Source: Rhypophila decipiens (Eukaryota; Ascomycota; Sordariomycetes; Sordariales; Naviculisporaceae). Taken from it: a stretch of 64,000 nucleotides of DNA. This document shows, one piece after another, positions 1 to 13,300 of the stretch. Position numbers and translations under genes: made by a program. Each line of letters opens with the position of its first letter. The stretch's first letter is position 1. The notes beneath the pieces were generated by a model, which did no database searches, had not been told where the DNA came from, and worked only from the letters and a program-made list of their open reading frames with translations. Location of the stretch: positions 24,721 to 88,720 of the forward strand of contig MU858208.1 of assembly GCA_033297075.1 (NCBI GenBank), read 5' to 3'.

Positions 1-3000
1 TAGAGACTAAGAAAAAGACAAAAGATGTACTGCAGCTCGTCACTGAGATCCGGTCCGCCTAGGCTATTCCTTCGGTGGAGCGGGAAAAAAACGAACTGCA
101 AATCCAGAAGTGTATATTGAAGCTGACCATTATCATCTCCAGACGAGCTGAAAGATTGAAAGAAGACAAGGAAAAGGCTTTGATTCCGTCACGCCGCAAT
201 GCTGCCGACGGGGAAAAACTACCAGCTTGTCAAATTTGTTTTTGTCTGCCGTCTTGCGGGACGGTAGATTGTTAGGTACATACATACATAGTCAGGGACG
301 TGATCCTCTTTGCTATCGTTCGAGTGTGCTCTCTCTCCTTTCCAGGTCAACGAAAACTGTCACGATAAAAGCGAGGTATTATGGATAGGTTGTATCTACA
401 TACCGTAGATACCTCGTGATGTGATGGTCTTGTTTCGTCGTCCTGGAATCCCCATGCAAGTTCTGCTGCCCGGCCCAGACAGAACACGCTGCAGGATCCG
501 TCCGTACCGTGTCGCAACTGGAACCCCCTTTTTTGGTGGTCGGCGACTTATGAATTAAGATTTGTTGACAATATCCTAAACGGGGTTCTTGGAGAGGGGT
601 GTGTGTGTGTACTTGCCGACTTACCTACCTACATTTGGACCCCGACTTGCGAGTCCACGAATAGCATCACTGACCGGTTGATTTTGTGTCCTCTCCTGCC
701 CCCCAGCCACCTTGTTGGGTGAACCGCATCGGACACATTTGTCAATTCACTTGGCCAGCTCTTAGCAATCCAGACAAGGCAATCCGATCTCTCCAAAACG
801 TAGTTGCCTTCCAGCCCCAGGCAACATAATTGTTGTTGTGAGGATGCGATAAAGGGGGTGGTGGGCCGCTGGTTTCAGAATGAACCCGATCCTCAGAAAT
901 CTAGACTTGTTGTTCCGGGGAAGTTACCGATAGACGGCTGGTAGGTAGGTCGATGGTTCGCGGGTAGTGATTCCAAAGCTCTCCCGTCCCTGTGACCTGG
1001 TCTGGCCAAGATGGAAAGGTGCAGTACTATGGTATAATGGTCGTGTGTTATCGCCTGAGATACCTGGACAGTGAATCAAAACCACATTGATTCGAGTCAT
1101 ATTGATGCTTGGTCGGCAACCGTCATGATCAAAGCTTGGGGCGGGCTCTCTCTCAGCGCATCGCCACCAGGGGCGCTCGCCGGACGGAATAGGACTTGGG
1201 TCTCCTTGCTCTGCCTCAAGGCCGCATCACGGGGGGGTTACCGTCTTTGCCAGACTCGCAGTCTGTTGTCAGAACTTTATTAGCTGTGGCATATTGATAT
1301 ACCAAGCAGCGATACATGCAACCGAAGCAGAAGCAGAGGGGCGAACGTACTGTACGGGGGAGGTGAAGAAAGGGGGCACCTAGGTAGATAGGTACCTTTG
1401 CCAGAACAAGGTCGATCATCTTCCCATGGATCCCTCGAGTCTGGCTCTTGATCTGATTAGTAGGTAAAATGGTGATGAGAAATTGCCGGAATCCCACCTT
1501 CCTCATGCCTTGCCGTTCAACATATCTGGGCGTGACTCGTGAACTGCGGTAGTGAGTACGTACAGTTCCGTCTTTCAAGCCAAATCACAGAGTATTATGG
1601 TTTAATCTCCCCACCCTTCAGCTGGCTTTTTGCTGTCCAACGCTCCTAATGTGATGGTTGCCAATGTAGTGAATCCTGTATGTTGGTGATGCGGCGTTAC
1701 AGTCTGATGTCGTTGACCTGAAGAAGCAGGCAAGGTACGTACCTGACAGGTAGCTCCGGCGTCTAACCTGCAGTTTACCGGTTCAACCCATATATGCGCG
1801 TTGGTTCCAGACGCGCAGCAACTTGCAGGAGCGTCTTGTTACAGCTTCGCTGCTGCCCCTTCCAACTCACCACCCGAGGTGGGCGTTGTCGGTGGTGTGT
1901 GCTGCGTCGTGGTTTCCCAAGGTCATGTGCGTCCGTCCATCCTCTTCAGACTCATTACACACCCCCTTTTCGACTTTGAAGAAGGTCAAACTCAGTTGCG
2001 CCTGACCAGGCACAGACATTCTTTCGCTGGACGTATGTTGTGAGGGGATCAACGTAGGGAAAAAAACATAAGCGAATATGGGCAATGTTGCTCCGTCGTT
2101 GTGCCAATAGACGGGCATACTTTCCACGCGTCGCAGTCAGCCGCACTTTGATTCGAAGAATCAGAGTTGTTGAGCTTTGATGGTACGTCGCGGAGTAGAC
2201 TCGGTGCCCGGTAATGATTGAGCCGCCCCGGGCCTCGGATCCGGCTCGGGGACGGGTATCGGGTATAATTTTGTGATCGGAACTCGGTTGTCCGAGGAAA
2301 AAAAGACCGGCCGGGTTCCGGCTCCGAATCCAATACTATTGGGGTCACACCGTAATATTCATACAGTACCACGGTGCCGTCACTGCCTGCCTTCTTTAAC
2401 AATGAAGTAGACTGCCTATCTTATCAGATATGGCCAGATTATTCCTGCGCACAATCTGAAGGTTTGTGGACCCCCTTCACATTCTTTGGTTCCGATTCCA
2501 TTATGGCTGAATCCGATGACCTATCCAACAGATTTGGGCGGGGGCCGAAAGGGAGGGCTATCTCTAGTGTAAATACACGACGAGCCATGATCAGGGTGGT
2601 TGGTAAGGCTACACATGTACCATGCATCTGTACTGTCAAGATCATTGTGTGCATCCACTTTCTTCAAGAAGGTCGCCATGAGGTTAAGCAGTACAGCATA
2701 TGTCTCTATATGGTCTTGAAGTGGGTGCTGTGGTCTCACAAGCACATAGGCGCCGTGCAGGACGGTGAGGACGACATGCGGTTTCACAACATCGTGAGCC
2801 ATAGGTATAAGAGCAAGGGGTTGATATCAACACCTTGAACAAAGACAGGCTCGTGTCGAGGCGGTGAGGGCGGATTTGAGGTGTGGGAGGGAAAGGAAGC
2901 TTGGTCGTCATAGCAGCCATCACTGTGAGGGTGTTTGTGGATCTGTCTACACGATCAACTATCAGGATCGTGTGTGGCCCCCTATGTTAACAGAACAGCA

Positions 3001-6000
3001 TAGGGACTACGGTGGACATACATGTGTGCCTCTTCCAAATGTTCTATAATCGATTCGACGGCTTTCTCCGCATATATCAATCGTCTATATCGCCACGGAC
3101 CGGCAGCGGTGTAAATTACCCCACACATATCAAGAGGCGTAGTTCTATATATTATATTCACTGACAGTTTAATTTTCGAGAAGGAAGCGACAGAACAGTC
3201 AAGACTGACCGGGGATGTGATGATCTGATGGCGGAGGTGGGGGCCGCGCCGAGGATCTTTGCGTCGAATGAGACATACATAATCTCCTCTTTCAGATAAT
3301 CCCATTGCTCTGGGACTGAATGGGAATCATGTAAGGTTCTTGCCTTTCTCCGTTCTTGTCTTGCGTCTGTCCGAGACATCTCGTGTTGGTGGACAGCCCA
3401 ATATCCGGCCCATCACGGAGATGAAACCGGTGCGCCCAGTGGCCTCACCATCCATCCCGGGGAACTAAGCCAGCAAAGCCGGGCAAAAGAACGAAAGTAG
3501 TTGCCCAGCTAAGTCGATGAGGAATCCTGATAAGTCGTGTAACCAAGAACAAGATGTTCACCTTGGCAAGCGAAGGAAGCGCGAGTGACCCAAAGAGAGA
3601 GTTGGGAATACACCAACCACGGATTTGGAAGAAAGACACACAGACGGTCAAAGTTATGTAGGTGTAACCACGAGGCTGGGTCAGAAGCCCATAACCACGG
3701 CTCTCAATCCCCAGATTAAAGAGCAGGTGCGCCTAGTTGCGGCTCTTTGACCAATCGGGGAACTACTCCCACTGGTCACTCCTCTCCGCACTTTAGGGGT
3801 TCCCAAGATATGGCGCAGTAATTAACCCTCAGTTGCGCAAGAATAACAACAACTCACCGGTTTCGTGGTTTTTGTGGGTGTGTGAATTACCTCCACAAAG
3901 CGAACATGTCCGAGATCAATATCGTGTTACACAGTAGGCCGCCCAGAGAGATGTCAGAGCGGTGCTGGACTCCAGGACGAGATTGTAGACGAGCGGGTTT
4001 CGGCCGCTGAAAAGCGCAGGATTCGACCTCTCGGGAATATTGAATCGGGCTCGGGGTTCTCTATTCCGTTGTCCGTCACTAAAAGGTCTCTTCTCACCGA
4101 GAAGGATTTCGTGGCATTTAGTTTGGGGGCCAAATATGCACCACATATGGATACATGATTTGGTCAGAACTGGGAGTTGAGAAGTTGCATAATCGCTAGG
4201 TACGAGGCAGTCAGGCAACGAACGAGGCGGCTGTTGCTACCGGCAGGGAAGCCATGGGGGCCGGATATCTCGGTTGCTCCATGGATGTGAGACATGTGAG
4301 GCCGTGGAAGTCAAACTCCTAGTGGTGGCGACATGTCTTCGGCGATAGTCTGGCATATGTGCGAGCGTGAGCTGACTTAGTAGCCAAGTCTTGTGGTGGG
4401 TTGTGTCGATGCAAGAGATTGTCAGTAAGGAGCGGTGAGGAGGAAGGAGGATGAAAACAAGAACCTGCGCAAAAGTACAAACTCCAGTCGATAAACTAAA
4501 TGCCCATATCGGTAGTCATGAATGGCGTTGAACGGATGACGGCGGATGCAATGCGATGCTCGGGTCACACATTATCAAGTCGGAAGGGGGCCATATTTCT
4601 CGCGGCGAGCTTGCGTGTGTCTTTCCAAGATCGACTTTGTTGCCCCCATCGGGCCCATCCCCGTGTAACCATTTGCTGTCAGACGATTAGATGCAGTCGT
4701 GAAAGAAAGCTTGACGTCGGCCGATGATAGGCTCTTTGTTAATTAGCTCGTCTTGCTGCAGTTCTTGGGCTTTGTGTACAAAGTAGATACAGATACAGAG
4801 TACTTCATACGGAGTGCTGGTGGGACAGACCCCGTTGCTCGGACTATAGGGCTGCCAGGCTCGTCGACTCTGTCGGCCTATTGGCCAGTCACCCCGAGGG
4901 TGACATTTTCATGCACAGGACCTGTTACCTCTGCCCCAAGAAATCCACTTTAGGACCATTTCCCAGGAATGGATAATGGTCCGGTAAGGCTGCGTCCCGT
5001 TCCCCATCCCCGTTATTTGTCTAGTCATGGTGGATTCTGGATGATGATGACCGACCGGAGCGCAAGAATACGATTTCGTTCCGTGTAATCAAGGAGCACT
5101 GTGGTGATATAGGGTTCGAGATAGGTGGTCCACGGCATACGAATGTCTTGCCGAGCTCAAAAGAGGTTACGGGTTATCCGTATATAGTGAAGGATTCGTC
5201 CGTGTTCCAGTTTGACTGTTTGCGGAGCATTTGCTCCATCAACGAGACTCGAGAGCATTATCGATTGCGTGGCTTTGCGTAGTGTCAAAAGATCAAAATG
5301 TAACCTCTGGACCGAGAGAAGGATCGCGATGCTTGCTGGGATTTATGGGGTTTGCGGTATCAAGTCTTGAAGAAGCATGTGTATCGTAACACGTAACGTA
5401 CTGAATTGACTGCTGAAGTATCCGTAGCTGTGTACGAAACAGCTGAGCTCTGTTTCATGAAGAGAAACCTGCCCTGCCGTTCGGCTGCCGAGTTCACTGC
5501 CCGGTGATTACGGAGTATCACTAGTGGACTTGGGCAGTCAGCCAGCAGTAACAGTACTGTACGGTAGCGTTGCGTATCCAGGGCCCAGCCGGTCAGAACC
5601 CTATTTGAGAAAAGGCAGCGATCCCATCCATCAACGATCAACACGAAGGGTCGTGACTTACAGCGATACGGATACTGAGTAGAAGATAGGTGCGTTGCTC
5701 TGACTTTTGGAACTTCTTTCTTCCTGTCCCTTGATCTCCCCTACTACCCTAGTCCAAAGAAAGACCTGCCCCGTGTCGTGTTGCCGTGTTCATCGTCGCC
5801 TGCAGTGCAGCAGTGCGAACAAGGAAAAACCGCGTCGTGCAGCAGCAGCATCAAAACTCTCCGTCGGCCAAATTTCTTATCAACAATATTTTTCATCACG
5901 GCAACTAGTCAGGGACTTTGAACATTCAAAAGGGGAAAGGGTCCATTTATAGTGAGTAGTTTAAATCACGGACCCTTTCTTGGCTCGCCTCTAAGGAAAA

Positions 6001-8993
6001 GTAGTGAGCAAAAATAAATCTGGATTTGCTTCTTTTTGTTTTCAGCTCAAGCCCATTGCAAGGGCCCTTGTAGTTTTCAACTGCCATCTGAGCTTTGATG
6101 TGGAGAAAAGCCGTTGATATATGTTCTCCTTCAGGAGTACATATCGGCAAAGTGTGATGAGAGAGAGAGATAGATAAATAATGAGATGTTCCGTTTCTTT
6201 TAGGATCACACCTGAAGCCGAGTCCAGTCTCTTGCTTGACCTTGAACCCTGATCGAGATGGAATACTAGTATCCGTGGGTTGAAAGACTTATCAGGTGCT
6301 CTTACTCAGACAACTTTTAGAATGAACGTGGCGCTGAGATGATATCGGGAAACTCAAAAAGATCGACTCTCCAGTCCTGGAACTGTCCGAGCCCAGACAA
6401 TGGACATGTTGAAGATCGAAAAGGTCAGGAACGGGATGTTGTTTCAATCGTGCCTGCCCTGCCTGCCGCGAGGTGACGAACCAGACATTATCAAAGAACG
6501 GAAACGCAAAAAAAAAGAACAATGTGCTTACATGAGAGCCGCCAGAAAAGAGCCGATCCCGCGCTGTTGTGTAAGTCGCCGTTGTGATCGGTTTCACACC
6601 TGCCTGCCTTACACAAGTAGTGTACCGCCGTAGTACTGGGCTGTAAGTGTACGGTAACGAGCCGTTTCGACCCCGTCGTCGACGCTTGGTTCGCACTAAT
6701 CTAGGCCCCGCCTTCCGCGCTTCCAGGCCTTCTTGTTGGTCGATTTCCGCGTCGTTGACGGACGGCAGACCCACACCTGACAAGCTTGGCAACCTTGCTT
6801 CACTAGCTTTTACTAGGGTACGGAAACACTTGGTGGCTCTTGCGCGTGTCTTGTCCTATCACAGTGTCCAGGGGAGTGCGAGATTGGCCCCCAAATCAGC
6901 TAGCTGTGCATGCGGCTCGCTAGTCCCTTTTCGGTAGTATGTATATAGATTTATATGCGTAAACCCGTCAAGTCATTCACAGTGCTTGAGTCTTGAAGGG
7001 TGGTAAAGAAACCCAACAAAGTTTTTTTGTTCATGCTGCTATTCGGAATAAACATCAAGTCGTAATAAATGGTGACAAGTAAAGGAGGTTTTAAAAACCC
7101 GTCATCCACCCAACAACAACCGCTGACTGCAGTTTAACATTACAAGGAGGGTCCTCCTCATCACCAACGGCTTCCAACTCGAAGAATTCCCAAAACGGAA
7201 ATATCACAAGAGACTTACTTGTGCATAATCGCCGTAAGTTCATAGGTAGGTCGAGGACTGAACCAACCAACTGTGTATTGTTGTGACAAAAGAAACATGC
7301 CGTTGGTGTTCTTCGCGTTCCAACTCATCACCATGTGTGTGCCGGTTGGTGTTCTTGCTCGTCATCTATAATTCACCAAGCGCATGTATGAAACTCGCAG
7401 ATTCGGAAATTTCGGTAGTGCTGAGGACGAATGACATGAGGCACACCCGCCCGGCGCCCGCGCCATCATCAGCCCCGATCCAGCCCTACAAGACTACTAC
7501 TACTACTAGTGTAGCGGTAGAAGAAGCCCGCCAAAAGATTTACTTGAGAATATCCCAGACAAGAAGGTACAACGTCCATCAGCTCGGCCATGTAATAATG
7601 AAGGCGGGCCGTTCATCCTGTAAATCTCATACTTACTGGACCTGATATCCTCATCATGGATGTTCCTCTTCTTATTCCGTTCCTTGAGACGTGATTGGGT
7701 CTGGTCTCCCAAAAGTACCAAAAGCTGGGAGTGGACGCACCATAAAGCAGGGGTGAAGGTGGCGCAGAGGGGTTGTGTCGAATGATCAATTGGCTTTGAA
7801 AGGAAGGATTCGGCAGCACCTTTTGCAAGTACAAGTACCTTACCTTACCTTTAGAGAAGGAATATGAACAAGGAATAAACAGGTGCCTACCTACCGTTAT
7901 TTATGCGACATTCAAGAATACGTAAGTGTGTAAAGTACACGTGTGTGTTGTGTTGGTGCTTGATCAATATGGGCAGGAACAGTGCGACTTGAGGAAAAGA
8001 AGCTGGATGTACAAAGTATGCACAAAACCAAACTCTCCCATTTATGCACTAAGCAAAGAAGTAGGTCTCTGACGTCTTGTTGTCCGATATTGTCAACAAG
8101 ACAATGAAACAAAATGAGATCATTGTCACTTCACCAAGAAGGGGAAAAAGGCGGCGAGCGGCGTAGTTGACATTCCCGCATGCAAGTCATCAATTTGATC
8201 TCGACAATCTCGTCTTCCGTCATCCAACAAACAACCCTTTGCTCCATCACATCTGATATGCAGGAAATTGAACTAGCTAGGAACCACATCGAAGAAGAAA
8301 CAACAATGCCGTGCCGTGAAACATTTCATTGCCATCGGTATTCTGTGCCACGCCGCTATTGTCTGAGGCATACATAGAGTCCAGGGCCATGGAGTGTATG
8401 TGTACATGTACGTAGTAACCCGAACCCGACTCAACGGAAAGACAAAAAAGCTGCTGCGGCACAACCCTTTTTTCGGGGCAGTTAAGCAAAAAAAAGTCAC
8501 TGGTGGTGCGATCTTTGGATTAGCCGAGCAAAGGCTTAAAATTTGTTGTTGTTGCTGTATTGGAGTTATACAGATGAAATCGGTCTGTAAAGATGATAGA
8601 GACTACCTAAGGTACCTAATTTTCCCAAGTAAAAAACCAACTGAACGCCTTCGATCTTTGGAAAATCTATGTATATACCAAACCCAGTCGCTTAAAGGAA
8701 AAACATGACAGTATGGGGAAATAAGGAAAGGATAGAAAAAAGACCGGAAAAGAAAAAAGGTATAAAATAGTCGCCAAAATAAAATCCCCAAGATCGCAAG
8801 CCACCCAAGTCTTAAAACGTGCAGGTTTCCTCCAAAAAAGCCGAATCCTTCTAGATTGATATATACCGTAGATAATAAGACAGAGAGAGAGAGAGAACAG
8901 AAAGTTGATACATTATTCGTACACACATACACAGTCTGCCTAACAGCAGACCGAGACAAAAGGGAAAGTTGTTTCTAGCAGTATTTGACCACA
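1..8993. other. Gene-poor region left of the transcription factor gene
   Basis: No convincing protein gene is visible in about 9 kb. Open frames are at most about 166 codons, overlap each other on both strands, and have the low-complexity look of chance frames. The last few hundred bases are probably the 3' UTR of the minus-strand zinc-finger gene that ends at 8994. Minor content: a GT dinucleotide run near 600-610, a GA run at 8882-8896, and several TACCTACC/GGTAGGTA motifs (near 625, 945, 1380 and 7890). No tRNA or rRNA signature was found. A gene of many very short exons or a long non-coding RNA cannot be excluded. Confidence 0.6.
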
Positions 8994-10330
8994 TCACCTC
9001 GCCCAGCCATGGCTTTGGTGATGGTGGTGGTCGTTGCTAGTGAGCAGATCTCGGCGGGGCATTGAGGTAAGAATACCACTGCTGCCGAGAGGTGGGATAG
9101 CCATGGGAGGAAGGCCACCGGGAGGAGGTACCAAATGTCCCAGAGGGCCAGCCATTTGGCGCGCGCTGGGATTCATGCTGTCGTAGCCGTCAGCCCGTAG
9201 GTCGAGCGAGGCAATGTCGAATCTCTTGGAGCAACCATCTTCCATATGTCTGTGTCAATAGAGTTAGCAGGCTGTCCTCGGTATTATCAAGCAAATCATG
9301 GAATGGCTAAATCTCACCTTCTCAACGTATCTTTGCGGGCAAACAGGCGACCGCAATAGTCGCACTTGTGGTTCCGTTCCTTCATGTGCACGCTTTGGTG
9401 GTGGCGTTGCAGGTCCGTCTTGCGCACAAACTTCTTGTTGCAGTCGTTGACAGTGCAGGGAAATGGGTACTCTCGCTTTTCGTCATGTGTCTCCATATGC
9501 GCCTTGAAGTTGTAGCTCCGGCTGAACAGCTTGCCACACCCCTTAACCTCGCATTGAAAATTGGCCTCCTCCTTGGTCGTCAAGCGTCGCTGGGCCCTCC
9601 TTGGCCGATTCACGCGTCTCCTCTCGTGCAGGAAAGCCGTGGCCTGGGGAGGAGCCGGGTAATACTGGTCGTGCTCCAATGGTTGGTAGTCGGATTTGTG
9701 CCATCCCGAGGAGCCGCCGTCTGAAAGGTAGCCTCCAGATGTGCTGGTATAAGCACCGCTGTCTGAGGGATACGAAGCGTGGACCGATCGCGGAGAAGGG
9801 TAATGCGAGACCTCCATGTTTTGGCCGTACTCGGATGCCGTCTCCATCTTGACCCGCGGCGTTAACGAGCCAGGGACCGAAGTGGCGGATGGGTACGAGA
9901 ATGCCCGCGAAGGAGCCGGAATGGGAGACCGAGTTACTGCGCCGGTGGGCGGTGGCGTAGACGTGTGAACGGAATGCGCGTGTCCCGGGGTATGGTGCCC
10001 ATGGTAGACATCGTGGTACGGATAGCTGTTGAAGGAGTCGTATTCCCCCGAGAGAATGCTAGGCATGCCGGACGCGGAGGAGGCGGGATGCATGACGTTC
10101 GGGCTGTTCCAGTCAGAAGGGCCAAGCGATTCCAGCGGCGGCAGATGGGTCTCCTGGTCCATCGAAGAGGTTACAGAGCAAGGCGGCTCCCCGTATATCG
10201 ACGAGATCTTGTACTGCTGCTCTACCAGGCTGGGTGATGGATAGTCCAATGAGGACCTCTCCGATGGGCAGTAAGTGTTGGAGGGAGAGGAGGGCGACCT
10301 GGTCAGAGACGGTGGTGTGAGATGATCCAT
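8994..10330 (-). CDS. C2H2-type zinc-finger transcription factor
   Basis: Predicted nuclear sequence-specific DNA-binding regulator of 422 aa. It has two exons, complement(9318..10330, 8994..9249). The 68-bp intron has donor GTGAGA, branch sequence GCTAAC and acceptor ACAG, and splits an Arg codon inside the third finger. The first 240 residues are rich in Ser, Pro, Tyr and His and look disordered. A basic patch (about 237-249) precedes three adjacent fingers: C260/C265/H278/H282, C292/C297/H310/H315 and C323/C326/H339/C344. The third is therefore C2HC rather than C2H2. The C-terminus has a short His run. The first in-frame ATG is at 10330, and a TATA box 52 bp upstream supports this start. 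The finger block resembles fungal developmental or stress regulators of the kind annotated as Con7-like or Rpn4-like, but I cannot decide between them, so no symbol is given. The gene stands alone between two gene-poor regions, as is common for developmentally regulated genes. Confidence 0.92.
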
Positions 10331-10381
10331 GACTGAATGGTCTTGTGAGGTCAAATGTGGGGTGTTGGTGCGTAAGGCCGG

Positions 10382-10389
10382 TTTATATA
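10382..10389 (-). promoter_or_regulatory. TATA box of the zinc-finger gene
   Basis: TATATAAA reads on the minus strand 52 bases upstream of the ATG at 10330. At usual spacing this predicts a short leader of roughly 20-25 nt and argues against a further upstream coding exon. Confidence 0.55.
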
Positions 10390-13300
10390 AGAAAGGAGAG
10401 AGAAGGACAGAGCGTAAGCAGTGGAGATGCGATCCAGGAGGCGCTGCTGTTGGATACAGAGCTGGTGCCGAGTAGAGCGACTCTTAGGTCCGATTGGTGT
10501 AGAGACGCGTTGACTCCTGGCTTATGGAAGGATGGGGGGAGACAGGCCAGATATAGGGATCACGGACGGCTCTGGCACGGGTCTTAGATCTCGAGATCGT
10601 TCAAGGGTGAGTTGCTGACGACTGCAGCATGAAGAAGGCACAAGATTGCCAAGTTGAATTCAGAGGACCCTCGTCAAGCTTGACAGATAATATTCCATAA
10701 ATGTGAGGCAGAATGGGGAAACACAGAGGGTGAGTCCAACAAGGCAGACTGTCCGGGGTATCTTATACAATTTGTAGAGATTCAGTTCTGCCTGGCTAAT
10801 AATGGGAGTAAGCGCTGTTATACTGGTGAAGTCGGTCTTTATGAAGGCTTTTGGGGGCCAGAGATGTGCAGCATGGACGAGCATGGGTTTTGGGGGGGTG
10901 TACATCGGAGCAGCAACTTGGTCGAGGAGGATGGAGAGCAGCAGCAAGCTCCAGATCAACAGTGGCTGCTGCATGGGTAGGACTTGGGTGTGGTGCGAGT
11001 AGTGTACCTGGGTCTGAGGGGCCATTGACAGGTCCCTTGACGAACAAAGCCCTTCTGGTCTAGCTCAGGTACCCGTGGTGGTAAGGCTATTGGAACTATC
11101 CCAAAGGGGCAGCATTTGGTAAACATCAGCTGCAGGGCGGATAACTAGAGTCATGTTGGGACCTTTTTTTTTTCTCGAGAAGGAGGGGGGGTGGGCTGCG
11201 AAGAGCAGAGATCAAGGGGGCAGCAGATGAATCCAACTCGGAAGAAAAATAGGTGACTGGGAAAATAGAACAGACATGCTAAGTTGGGTTACTGCAAGCT
11301 CAAGTTGCATGGCATGTCTAAAAGTAGTGGTAGGGGAGACAGGGACAGGGGACTGGAGCCTATGTACATGCAGCCGAGAGGTACCTTGGTCTTTGCTGGG
11401 CGTGAATGGCATCGTCCTCACAGGGATGTAGGTGTGGGTCGCCCTTACCTGGATCCTGAGAGTCGTGTATGTATGTACATGTACCAAACTCGATACAGTA
11501 CAAGCAGCTCAGAGTGCGTTTGGGACGTAGCGGGGCTGCTGACAGGGCTGGCGACCATTCAGAGATGCAGCAGCAGTGCTACCTACACCACACCCCCAAA
11601 CTCGGGTTGTTGGTGCCAGGGTGCAAAGGTTTCCAGTTGGCAATGACAGATTCTGTGACTGAGCTTGAGCGAGATGGAGTTCCTCTTGCGTTGTCCCTGC
11701 TTCAGTTTGAAGTGATTCTACGGTTGGCATGCTGAGCAGAACGGGGAGGATCCGTCAACCATCACACCATCGAGCACTATCACGGTGGCAACTCGTGAGC
11801 ATCATGATTGCGACCAAAAGTCTATGCGTGGTGGTGAGTACCGACAAAGCCGGGGACTTGGGGAGACGGACCACTGGGCCCGGGACCAGCTTGTCGTGCC
11901 GATCACGTCGTCTCGCAAAAATCACATCTTCAGACGTTGGAAGACTGCCATCTATCGTGCTATCCAAGCAGTGCGCTGGGCTGGCAGCGGCACTTGCGGA
12001 ACACCACCAACACCCACGAACGAGATGGATAGGGCGCGCTACACTCGTCGCATGATGTGGGGGAGGCGAGCGCTTGCGCCTAGTGACCCGTCTGCCGAGT
12101 ATGTGCCTGACTGGCCAGGCTGCTGGATGTAAATGCGACCAGCTCCCTGGGGATAGGCGGCCATCTCGACCTCGACCCATCAAGGCGAAGCCAAAGGGAC
12201 CGCGGACTTTGGTAACGTCCTTGGCCAGAGCGCAGCACTCTGGAACGTGGTTATCGTGATGGCTCGAGGATGATGGTCAAGGCCAGGCAGGTCCGGCCAA
12301 AAATGGGCGCCTGAGATTTTGCTCTTGAAGCAGGGCTCTGTACGAGTATCACACTTCAATGCGACCTCCAGAAAGGGACCAATGGTAGACTCGAGACGGA
12401 GTATATGAGGTTTGGGAACAAGATATCAAGCCAGAAGGGACTGAGACGAAATTGAAGAAACCGACGGGATGCAGGGGTCGCTGCTGCTGCACGGCAGCAC
12501 AGAACTCGTAGTATCCATCAATCTCGGCGTTTTCTCTGAGTGCAGACAACAAGGACCTTAAAGTCGGCGATTCTTGGTGATGTATTCCGAACATGCTGTT
12601 GGGAGCTATGAGTGCAGTGCATATCAATGTGTACGAGTTGGGGAGAAAGAGCGCACCTGAACTGAAGCGGGCATTGCCCCCAAATTCAAAGTCCCCGAGC
12701 TGTCGACACAAGATCCCTTTTTAGCCCCCAACCTTGCCTATTGCTCCAAGGCACTCTGTCCAGTCAGAATTGCTGGTTGGCGATAGCTGGGTGGGGCTGC
12801 TGATGATCGCTGATGATTATCGGCTTGGTTTTGCGAAAACGAGCATTTTGAAACCTCTTTTTTTGCTGCTGGGATCGTGAGTAGTTGATGAAGTTGTTAA
12901 GAGTAAGTCGGTGATGGAGGGGACGACGTTGGAACAGGGTCGCCGACGTGGGACCCAAACCCTTGAACAGAACCTGGGTAACGATGTGGGAAGGCGCAGA
13001 GCCAGATCTGGTAGCTGGATCGGCTCCACAGCCCGCCCAGCGGCCGCAGTTGTGATTCGCCAATGCGCTTCCCGGCCCAGCAAAGTGTCTTTACCGCGAG
13101 CTGCCCTACCAGTAATTACCGTTGAGTACCGTCGTGAACTGAACCGTGTCCACGCTGACGGTGTCAAGCTTCGGCGTATTGTACCAACCATTCTGTGCCG
13201 ATAGGTAAGGTACGAGCTTGCACTGCAGAGACAGTGCTAATATGGAGTACTTACCCCGTACTCTTCTACCATCTCGTACATCCCTCCCTTTCTCTTTCTC

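Noticed and set aside
10660..11025. Minus-strand ATG frame of 121 codons with a signal-peptide-like start, upstream of the zinc-finger gene
   Set aside because: Only the hydrophobic start is suggestive; no cysteines pattern, no splice support, and it lies in the promoter region where other frames overlap. Could be revisited with RNA data.
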